Shown: one piece after another, positions 48,536 to 57,588 of the stretch
Numbering within the stretch: the first letter of the stretch is position 1
Layout: the number at the start of each line of letters is the position of its first letter
NCBI GenBank assembly: GCA_030998225.1
Contig: JAPYXD010000727.1
Coordinates: 3,906,001 to 3,970,000, forward strand
Source of the DNA: Diplolepis rosae
Lineage: Eukaryota > Arthropoda > Insecta > Hymenoptera > Diplolepididae
Direction of reading: 5' to 3'
DNA length: 64,000 nucleotides
Program-made: the position numbers and the translations under genes
Notes under the pieces: model-generated
What the model was told of the DNA's origin: nothing
Database searches by the model: none
What the model saw: the letters and a program-made list of their open reading frames with translations, nothing else

Positions 48536-48676
48536 CTCTCTAAATTTGAATCAGTCAAAATCTACTGATTATCAGTGAAATTTGACTGATTCAAATAGCT
48601 AAAAAGAGGTTACTGTAAATCAGTCAAATTTCACTGATTATTTCAGTGAAAATTTGACTGATTCAGATTTAGAGAG
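48536..48676. repeat. CTCTCTAAA-end MITE, internally deleted second unit
   Basis: It has the same ends and flanks as the copy 477 bp upstream, but about 130 bp of the interior is missing. Confidence 0.75.
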
Positions 48677-48721
48677 TGGAAATTCTGAAACTTGTAACAG
48701 GAATAATTTGCGTTTTGGGTA

Positions 48722-49007
48722 CACTGTTAGAAATTTCTGTATTAAACTTCCATTACATGTAATGGAAGTTTTTTCCACTAACGCATATTAAATTTAAAAT
48801 ACTTTCATCTTGAAAAATACAAACTTTAATTTTAATTGACATTTGTATCTATTTTAATTATGTTTGTTAATTTTAATATATTTTGATTAAAAAGTTATTA
48901 AATTTAATATTAATTTATAATAATTTTTCATAATATACGAATTTATTAATTTTAATTTACCACTTGTATATTAAAGTCTATTAAAATTAATAAAATTTTT
49001 AACAGTG
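48722..49007. repeat. CACTGTTAG-TIR MITE, short form, TA-flanked
   Basis: This 286-bp copy has TA at 48720-48721 and 49008-49009, CACTGTTAGAAATTTCTG on the left, TTTTTAACAGTG on the right and the intact ACATGT-centred palindrome. Confidence 0.8.
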
Positions 49008-49106
49008 TAAATGAAGTTTTATGCAATTACATTTAACTGCAAATTTTGTTACAGTTTCGTAATTTTTGATAAATTTTATGAAAATCCTATTATAGTTTGG
49101 TAGTTT

Positions 49107-49597
49107 TACTTGCCACTTAGGGGTTGAAAGGAACCCAGGCCTCTTTTTCCTTAATTTTAAGTGACTAAACTCAGAGGACTCGTCAATAGTTCGAGAGTAC
49201 AAGTACCTTTTAGGCTAGATAGGATTATGCTGGTTTATTTTTTCACAAAATTTCAGCCTTCATTTCTCATAATAACTATACGTTTTTAAGAAGCCACTTA
49301 ACTACTATTTTTTCTTGTAGAGACACATCAGAAGAAAACTCAATTAAAATTTTAGCCCTTAACATCGAGAAATAAAAAAATTACGAATTTTTGCATAAAA
49401 CCGGTCATCTTTCATTTTTTTTTTATCTCTCCATTTTTTTATCATACTTAAATTTCATTTTTGACTATGTGACCTACACGACCCTTTACAGTAAGCTCTT
49501 AAGAAGTTCTAAAAAAATTTTTAAATAAAAATAATCAATAGTTTTTTTTATAACGAATTTTGTCGTTGGGGTCTTAAGGACCCCTGTTGGCAAGTAT
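49107..49597. repeat. ACTTGCCA-TIR element
   Basis: Left ACTTGCCACTTAGGGGTTG and right AGGACCCCTGTTGGCAAGT are inverted. It interrupts sequence that is continuous in the 1835-2231 element (TTTGGTAGTTTTA). Confidence 0.6.
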
Positions 49598-49757
49598 GCG
49601 ATTCTACAGTAGCGTTAAGAAAAATATCAGGAATTTCAGTACATTTTTTGTAATTTTAAGATACCTTTACTTAAAAATATCATAAATATCGTCAAATTTT
49701 ACGTTACCTTTTTAATATTAAAATTTTGTAAATTTTCGAACATTTCTAATAGTGTAA

Positions 49758-50395
49758 CTTGTAAAAATTACTGGCAATTATCGGAATGCAATAATAATTA
49801 ATTATTAATAATAATTTGTATTATCAACATTTTTTTTGTGAATTGTTTTATTTTATTAAAACGTTAATTTACTGACACAGTTTTATAATAAGAAAAGTCA
49901 CCAGTTGAAAATTAAATGAAAGCCTGAGGTAAGGAATTTAAAATTGAATTGTAAAACGCAATGTCGTATGATTTGTGATTCAGTTATTTTCATTTTTATG
50001 CAACTATTTGATGTGGAGTTCCCTGAAAAGCTTAGAAAACAACAAGTTCTTGATTGGAATGTACGTGGATGGGTTTTATGAATGTGATAACTCAAGCAGT
50101 CATGAAGAAACCTTTATTTTTCCTCTTTACACGAGAATTTTTATTTTTCATCAAGCTAATTGCTTATAATAGTGGTAAAGTAGGATTTTATTTTTTATAA
50201 TGCTTTCAAACATTCCCTGGAATTTTAGAATCTACTTTTAAATTTCTAAATCTCTTTTACATCCTGCCAATATAAAGAAATTCTTACGGTTTCTTGGCGT
50301 TCCAGGATATTCAATAATTATAATTATTCTAGAGCTATAAACATTTTTAAAAATAACTAATATTTATAATGTTTTGAAACATGCCATCATGTAAG
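49758..50395. other. intron, no feature recognised
   Basis: AT-rich unique sequence. Confidence 0.5.
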
Positions 50396-50800
50396 AAAAT
50401 CAAGTATGTACTTTTCTATGATTGAATTCATTCTAAATGCGCATTATCACTGTTTGCACTTGAATACTTCTGAAAAGTGTTTCGTATGTGATGATCGTGT
50501 ATGTCGGTTGGGTCATTGCAAGGAAAGCCTGAAAACAGGGCGTCGCTCGAAGGTAAGGTGTGATTTACCGACGACGGCGACGACATCCTGGAATTATTAA
50601 CGACGTACGCTTCGTTCGCTTCGCAAAAGAGTACGGTCACACGACCGAGCGAGGCGCCCGAGCGAATAGCTATAAATCGCGTTAACTAGCGTTAAAGCGC
50701 TCCCATCGATAATACTGACTGTTCGATGACACGTCTATCGATAGTATCGATTCCTTTGACGATCAAGTCGCCGTGACCAGCAGACAAATTTGATACCTCC
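50396..50800. promoter_or_regulatory. CG-rich block with clustered TATCGATA sites
   Basis: ATCGATA (50705-50711), TATCGATA (50736-50743) and TATCGAT (50745-50751) lie within 47 bp, next to a stretch rich in CG dinucleotides (50560-50700). TATCGATA is the DRE bound by DREF and overlaps the BEAF-32 site in Drosophila, common at promoters and insulators. Function here is an inference. Confidence 0.35.
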
Positions 50801-50935
50801 TAAACTGAAACGAACGATTCTCAGGAGCCACGACTTGGATCATTGGGAGGTGGGGGATACCATTTTTAGAATATGTACTGGAAACAATTATTTTCAATTC
50901 AATTGTCATGGCTTTCCACTGTACAAGTTTTTCTT

Positions 50936-52140
50936 TTTTTCCGAAATTGGGGTACTAAAGGACGTCGTTCTTTTGTACGTCCTTTCTGACGTATTTTTTA
51001 CGCTAATCATTTTATTATACTATTATCATTATCGTTATTATATTTATTATACACTGTTAGAAATTTCTGTATTAAACTTCCATTACATATAATGGGAGTT
51101 TTTTTGAGTTACGTGTATTAAATTTAATATACTTTCATCTTAAAAAATACATAATTTTATTTATTTTTATTTATTTTATTTACATAATTTAATTTATTTG
51201 TGTGCCAAAATTCAACATTTTTTTTCTACAGAATGACATAAGATATCACAATGATTTTTTGCATGTTGTTGGTTTATTCCTCAAGATAAAAAATATATTT
51301 ACATGAAAAGTTCGAAAAAACATTTTCACGGTATAGTCGTCCTCAAACGTAACCTGGTCGGAAAGTTGGAGCCTAAATGTGACCATGATTTTAGCATCCC
51401 AGGTCGACTGAAACAAAAAAGCGCAACACAATTATAATCAGTAGCGTGTTGACTTTCTTTCTGGACATACGTTTTCCAAAATTTTTAAATAAAGCGAAAT
51501 GGCACCTATTCGTAAAAAAAAATGAATTTTTTGGCCTGTTTTAGATAAGTCATTTAGTTATAAAAGTGCGAAAAATGAAAATAAAATAAATCTAGCATCC
51601 CGAACGGAAGAGGCATGTTCAATTGATATTCAATCCAAAAATCAGCTTGATTCTCCTTCCTGATCATGAATTTTCGATAGTTCATAGATTCGAAAAATGC
51701 AACAAAAAATTCGATTTTTTGGAACGCACAAGGTGGAAGTCCCCCTTAAATTAAATATGAATGTATATTAATATTTCATAATATACAAATCTATTAATTT
51801 TAATTTACCGCTTGTATATTAAAGTCTATTAAAATTAATAACATTTTTAACAGTGTAACTATTAGTTCCATGTGTTTAAGAAAAATAAAATTAAGCCTAT
51901 CACGCAATTTTTCATGGCATGTTTATCGGATTTAACAATGTTTTTATAAATTATACTTAAAAATTAAAAATTTTAAAAAATGATTAACGTACTAAAGGAC
52001 CTCAGAATGGACGTAATTTTTCACGTCAAAAAGGACGTCCTTCAGTATCACAATTTCGGCCGTCCTTTTTAACGTGGAAAAGCACGACCTTTACGACGCA
52101 TTTTTTTACACTCTTTCCGACGTGAAAAAACACGTATTTC
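50936..52140. repeat. GGACGTCC/CCGAAATTG inverted-repeat element, interrupted
   Basis: CCGAAATTGGGGTACTAAAG (about 50941) and a diverged inverse ending CACAATTTCGG (about 52049-52059) frame several copies of AAGGACGTC. A CACTGTTAG MITE is inserted at 51052 and a hAT-like element at 52141. Confidence 0.5.
51052..51855. repeat. CACTGTTAG-TIR MITE, enlarged by a ~550-bp insertion
   Basis: TA flanks at 51050-51051 and 51856-51857. The usual body is interrupted between about 51160 and 51745 by AT-rich sequence that I cannot classify. Confidence 0.65.
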
Positions 52141-53741
52141 CGAGGGGCCGTTCACTCAAAATCGATTCTTTGTGAGCATTATTATTCCGTTAACTAGCTC
52201 ACGCTCGAGCGTGCAGTGATTCTTGACGAACCGAATGACTCCCGATGATTGTTCTGAATCTTATTGATGAACTGAATCAAACTGATTCCCCATATGATTC
52301 TGAAAAATCTTTCGACGAGTAACTGATGCTGAATCGATTATAAGTATTAGTCCAAGCAACAGGGCATTTATTATGAATGATTTATGACCTTATTTATTTC
52401 AGAAAACGGACTGCGCCATCAGAAGAAAGGTTGGTCATAGAGTAATTGTATCATGTTTTGGACAACTAAATATGATTTATACATTTTTTATCAACATTTA
52501 AGACCAAAAAATCGCATTTTTTTTTAGTTTTTTGTTTATAACATTAAAGATAATCATCCCATCTTGATGATATCAGTTGAAAAGTTGTAGACAATTGAAT
52601 TACCAACAAAATGACCCGTCGTTCGATCTGATTGAATAATTAGAAGCGGAAAAAATTCGGAAAAACCGGGAAATTTAACTTTTGTTAAACGAATTAATAT
52701 CTCAGTTAATTTTTAACTTTTTAGTTTGAGGTTTGGTGGAAAAGTAGCAGACTTTATGCTCTTCAAATGTATAAAAAAACGGACACTTTGAGATAATACG
52801 TTTTCGCGCTATTGACACTTTAATTTATTTAATCAGTTAATTGTAAAATGTCTGCTTGAGGCAGAGGTGGTCCGATTTTTATATTGAAAACGGCTTTTAA
52901 AAATATAAATCAAGCACAAAAGAACGTCAATCTTGGTTTTTCACTAAAATGTTGCAAAGTTCATTAAAAATGGCCCAAACATGACTTCAAAGTTCTGAAA
53001 GCAGCAAAGTGACAGTAGTGGGGGGAGAAGGCGAGTAGGCTCACTGAGTCACTTTGCTGCGTTCAGGCGTTTGGAGCCATGTTTGGGACTTTTTTAAATA
53101 AACTTTGCAACATTTTAGCGAAAAATCAAGATTGACGTTCTATTGTGCTTGATTTACATTTTTAAAGGCCGTTTTAAAAATAAAAATCGAACCACCTCTG
53201 CGGCAAGCAGACATTTTACAATTAACGCATTAAATAAATTGAAGTGTCAACAGCGCGGAAACGTATTATTTTAAAGTGTCCGTTTTTTTATACATTTGAA
53301 GAGCATAAAGTTTGCTACTTTTTCACCAAACCTCAACTCAAAAAGTTGAAAATTAACTAAGATATTAATTTGTTTAACAAAAGCTAAATTTCCCGGTTTT
53401 TCCGAATTTTTTCCGCTTCTAATTATTCAATCAGATCGAACGACAGGTCATTTTGTTGGTAATTCAATTGTCTACAACTTTTCAACTGATATCATCAAGA
53501 TGGGATGATTACCTTTAATGTTATAAACAAAAAACTAAAAAAAATGCGATTTTTTAGTCTTAAATGTTGATAAAAAATTTATAAATCATATTTCGTTGTC
53601 CAAAACATGATACAATTACTCTATGACCAACCTTTCTTCTGATGGCGTAGTCCGTTTTCTGAAATAAATAATGTCATAACAAATTCCCTGTTGCTTGGAC
53701 TATATGGAAAATCATTGATTCTTCCAGTGAACGGCCCCTCG
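52141..53741. mobile_element. hAT-like foldback element with 8-bp duplication
   Basis: Perfect 16-bp ends CGAGGGGCCGTTCACT and its inverse are flanked by CGTATTTC on both sides (52133-52140 and 53742-53749). Long inverted arms (about 52380-53030 and 53050-53690) are some 600 bp. The left side has about 190 bp that the right lacks. No transposase is present. An 8-bp duplication fits hAT-type mobilisation, though other superfamilies also make 8 bp. Confidence 0.8.
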
Positions 53742-53893
53742 CGTATTTCTAGGCGTAACATTTTTTTACTAAGTTGCCTAATATTGACCTTGAAGTTATC
53801 TATAAAAAGGTCCTAATTAAAATGTATAAATGAACTATGATATTGTAAAATGCATCAACGTATAGTTGAAATTGAATATTTATTTGTTTTTAG

Positions 53894-54083
53894 GCTGAGG
53901 ACCTTTTGGATGACATATTGTCATTTGAAGCGGGGTCATTGGGCGACGGTTTGAAGGATGGTCAAGCAGGAAGTCTGACAAGTCTTCCTGATCTTCAAAT
54001 AAAACCAGAACCCTTGTTACTCACAGATGCAGAGATCCACGCCTTAGCCAAAGACAGACAAAAGAAAGATAATCATAATATGA
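53894..54083 (+). CDS. Mitf: Mitf exon B: acidic segment and start of basic region
   Basis: The exon encodes 63 codons plus one base. It begins AEDLLDDILSFE, matching the acidic activation segment of MITF (DDVIDDIIS in vertebrates). Then comes IKPEP, a psi-K-x-E sumoylation consensus at the place of the vertebrate IKRE site, and TDAEIHALAKDRQ followed by KKDNHNM, the conserved lead into and start of the basic region. The acceptor is TTTTTAG at 53887-53893 and the donor GTGAGT at 54084-54089. The exon starts in phase 0 and ends in phase 1. The last base A joins TT of the next exon to give the Ile of NHNMIERRRR. The TTG at 53906 is an internal leucine, not a start. Confidence 0.96.
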
Positions 54084-55119
54084 GTGAGTACAGTAATTTT
54101 CCTGTGCAGTCGAAAACGTTTCCTTCTTTACAGATTTCAAAAGTCTTTATTGTTATACCGTCCTCTTAAAAAAATGTATAGTTTCAAGTAGCATAATTCA
54201 AACACGATAATCTTTTGCCTAGTCTACCTTGCACATTTAAACAAACTGAAACTAAAAAGAAAAAAAGGCAGATAAGCTCATTTAAATTCAAAACAAGTGC
54301 TTCTTGTGAGAGTAACGAGTGTGCTAGTAGTGAAAAAGTATCTAGATAAATAGCACACAACGCATAAAAAGATAAGTAAGCACGCATAGGAGGTGAAATA
54401 AAATTGTAATTTTGTTGAAACATCTGTGTTTCTTGCTGCAGCAATTTTTTTCCTTTTGAGTTCAGATACAATTCATGCCCTTTCCCTTCTATCACACGAA
54501 CATACACATTCTCTCTTTTGAACCGCAACCTCTTATCGGGTATTGGAGTTCTTGCATACCTCTTTGGCCCGGCATATGTACATTCGTGAAAAAAAGAAGA
54601 CGCTCGTTCCGGATAAAGTGTCGCTCGTTTTTCACACGTGACCCTTCTGCATACGTGATCCGATTCTTGGAATCTCTTTCTGTATTCGTGCCAAGAATTA
54701 AAGGTTTCTCCCCATCTTTAGTGCGTTTTGCATGAATTCGGAATTTTTAGTTAATTATTTTAGAGGATTTCTTAACTAAGTACTTTGATAAATGATTTTC
54801 TTCAATTGAATTTATTTTTCTCTGCATTTACAAGTAAGATCCATCTTACAGACAATAGGGAATCTACATGAGAATTTAATTCGAGGAATTAAATAGCATT
54901 CTGTATACGAGCACCCCAATCCCTTTAATTCCTTAAAGCGGAGATGTCAGTTCATTCAGAGTTAGCAATGCGATGCTATTACAATTCATTACCTTTGAGC
55001 CTCCAAAAATAGTGTAATTTTTATGATTTATTTTCAGGCAGATAAAAAAACTTTAAGCAATTAAAATTTATAGAGTTTATTATCTAATATATTAACTTTA
55101 TAAGATAATTTTTTTTTGC

Positions 55120-55320
55120 TAAAAAATACAAAGTGGCGGCTGAGTATTGCCGTGTCCAAAAAAGAATTTTTTTCGCAGGTCGACCGTGGCAAGAAATTCT
55201 AAAAATCGAGATTTGCATATGGAAAAAAAAACAAATTTTCTTCTAATGTTTATAAGATTGCCCAGTGAAGTACCCAAAATTATAAAAAAATATTAATTTT
55301 TAGAAAAATGGTGAGTATTT
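55120..55320. repeat. repeat fragment shared with 31205-31400
   Basis: Blocks GTGGCGGCTGAGTATTGC, TGGCAAGAAATTCTAAAAAT and TTGCCCAGTGAAGTACCCAA occur in the same order at 31205-31400 within the GGATCCGCCAC-type repeat. Confidence 0.65.
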
Positions 55321-56306
55321 GAATGTAACACTCGATTTTCGCCCAAAAAAGCGACCTTAATTTGTTAAACAATTGAACAATTGTCAACCAATCTTGAAAA
55401 TCGTAAGCACTCCTCTAGATAATTAAATAATATTTTATTTGAAATAAGATTTGTGTCAATTAGTTGAAAATTGTTGAAATGGTGTGTCATGACGATTTGA
55501 AAAAGTCAGTTTCGATACAAACGCGTTTAACGTTTTAATAACGTAAAAAAGTACAATAAAATTATTTTCAAAATTTCTTTTATAAATAATTTCACATATT
55601 TTAAGTTTTACAACTTATTCGTTTAGAGCTCAGATTTTGGCTGCATTCGAGAAAAAATGATTACAATTTACTTGTTACATTAATGACATTCTAGGAAAAT
55701 ATTTTTTTTAAATAAGTCGAAAAAATTTAAAAAATATTCATTATTCCAAAATTTATTCAAAATTTAAAAAGCTTCGAATTTCTGCTTTTTTTGGTAACAT
55801 CTTCGTTAATACTTAATGGGCTAAATCATTTCGTTTTGTGGTCATTAAATGTTAGATTTTGTTACCTTCTATGTTATTCTAAAGAAAAAATTTATTGTTA
55901 GGTATTTTATAAATTAGAAGATATAGATTTTAAGGTAGTTCTCATCCACGAAAATTAGACCTCAGGCAAAAATAGATAATTTTGCTTTCAAGAATAGCAA
56001 TATTATTATTGAAGGGCTATTTTATAAGAGAAAAGATTACTTTACATGAAAAAAATTTGAAATACAGAAAAATAATTTTATTAATACATTTTATTTTTGC
56101 CCCAACTTTTTTTCTTACCGCTTCTTACCAAATTTAAAAAATGATGCGATTTCAATAAATTACAAATCACTTTTTCAAGAAAAAGATTCCCTACAACTTA
56201 ACCATTTCCAATTTTCTAAAATTTATAAATTATTGATTGAAGATATATGTTGATGTTGGTAATTGGCTTTAGGGTCCAAGGTTGATAAAAACTCAGAGTT
56301 TTACAT

Positions 56307-56348
56307 AATCAGACGTTTCGGCTCTGATCGGAGCCCTCATCAGTGATT
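56307..56348 (-). ncRNA. hammerhead-ribozyme-like motif, left arm
   Basis: On the minus strand this has the same sequence as the right-arm copy: stem I AATCA/TGATT, CTGATGA, stem II GGCTC/GAGCC, GAAA, ACGT and C as the candidate cleavage base. Confidence 0.55.
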
Positions 56349-56635
56349 TATTCAAATCTAAAAATACAGAAAAAGGGTTTTGCTAACATAGGATATTTTG
56401 CATACAAAATTTTTTGTAAAAATTTTACAAGTAATTATAATTATGTTTTTACATGTAGGTAAATAAATTTTGATATTACTTTGAGGTAAATATTTCATTC
56501 ACATAACCTAACAAACTAGATACCAGAAAGCATTTTTTGGAAGGTTGGAATTAAGTGTCTAAATATAAAAAATATTTTTAATTGACATTCGTGCATGGAA
56601 TTGTAGATTGAAATTTTTGTGGTGTAGTTTTTAAT

Positions 56636-57008
56636 ATACATACATACACAACCACACACACACAGACACACACACATACATATATATACATATATATACA
56701 CATACACACATACATACACACATACATATATATATATATACACATACATACACATATATATATACATACATACATACATACATACACATACACATACACA
56801 TATACATATACACACATATACATACATACATACACATACACATACACATATACATATACACATATACACACATATACATCACGCATGCAATATATACACA
56901 TATATATGTGCAATATACAATGTACATATACTATATAATATGCATACGTACATACACACATACATACATACATATGACATGCACATAACATTATATATAC
57001 CACACATA
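56636..57008. repeat. CA/TA compound microsatellite
   Basis: Runs of ACACAC, ATACAT and TATATA fill most of this stretch. The cysteine/tyrosine/valine-rich minus-strand ORFs here are translations of the microsatellite. Confidence 0.9.
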
Positions 57009-57055
57009 TAAAATATTTTCAAATTCTTTAAATATTATTTCTTTTGGTATGAATA

Positions 57056-57097
57056 AATCACTGATGAGGGCTCCGATCAGAGCCGAAACGTCTGATT
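57056..57097 (+). ncRNA. hammerhead-ribozyme-like motif, right arm
   Basis: Stem I is AATCA (57056-57060) with TGATT (57093-57097). Core CTGATGA is 57061-57067. Stem II GGCTC (57069-57073) pairs with GAGCC (57080-57084) around CGATCA. GAAA is 57085-57088. Stem III is only ACGT (57088-57091), which is self-complementary, followed by C at 57092 as the predicted cleavage site. Type-I hammerheads with such a tiny stem III work as dimers. One unpaired G (57068) between core and stem II departs from the consensus. Confidence 0.55.
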
Positions 57098-57588
57098 ATG
57101 TAAAACTCTGAGTTTTTATCAACCTTGGACCCTAAAGCCAATTACCAACATCAACATATATCTTCAATTATTAATTAAGGGTCAATGTAAGTCCAGAATA
57201 TGAATATTTAGAAATTATTATCAAATTCAGCAATTTGTCTATAAAGATTTCATTTTGGAAAATGTTTTTTTAATGGTTTTAGCCATTAAAGAATTTATTT
57301 TTAAAAATCAGAAACGGTGAAGTTGTGGGAAATCTTCTCTCTGAAAAAATGATTCATGATTTATTAGAATTGGATAATTCTTTAAATTTGGTATGAAGCG
57401 ATGAAAAAAAAGTCCGGGTTAGAATAAAATTTGTTAAATGCATTATTTTTTTATGTTTCAAATTTTTTTCTTGGAAAATAATCTTTTCTCTTTCAAATTT
57501 GCCCTTCAATAATAACACTGCTATCCTTGAAAGTAAAATTATCTATTTTCGCCTGAGGTCTAATTTTCGTGGATGAAAACTACCTTAA

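Larger units (their letters stand above)
47881..49757. repeat. composite: broken long-form CACTGTTAG MITE with four insertions
   Basis: The outer sequence (start TATTAGAAATTTATACC, end TTTCTAATAGTG) follows the 1835-2231 element. Its body is broken by two CTCTCTAAA MITEs, a tandem duplication of the first part (units about 47881-48358 and 48359-48719), a short CACTGTTAG MITE and an ACTTGCCA-TIR element. Confidence 0.7.
972..53893 (+). other. Mitf: 52.9-kb Mitf intron
   Basis: The intron runs from the GTGAGT donor at 972 to the acceptor TTTTTAG at 53887-53893. It joins two phase-0 exons that continue one MITF-like protein. A large share of its length is recognisable mobile or palindromic DNA, much of it nested. 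I found no further exon that must be included between the two, but one strong donor-flanked ATG segment at 27038-27073 could be an alternative first exon. Confidence 0.85.
56235..57211. mobile_element. inverted-arm element with two hammerhead-like motifs
   Basis: The insertion is bounded by AAATTATT direct repeats (56227-56234, 57212-57219). About 115-bp inverted arms each contain a hammerhead-like motif pointing outward, and between them lies a CA/TA microsatellite. Hammerheads of this short-stem-III form occur in Penelope-like elements and retrozymes; no reverse transcriptase is present here, so it would be non-autonomous. Confidence 0.6.
55930..57588. repeat. TTAA-flanked palindromic MITE, copy 3 (interrupted)
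   Basis: TTAA flanks both ends (55930-55933, 57585-57588), with ends GGTAGTTCTCATCCAC and GTGGATGAAAACTACC. A 977-bp element is inserted near the middle. Confidence 0.8.

Noticed and set aside
54475..54735. 86-codon plus-strand ORF in intron two
   Set aside because: No recognisable domain and no splice sites that would join it to Mitf in frame; left as unannotated unique sequence.
56516..57003. Cys/Tyr/Val-rich minus-strand ORFs of 98-141 codons
   Set aside because: They are frame translations of a CA/TA microsatellite and alternate simple codons; no gene.
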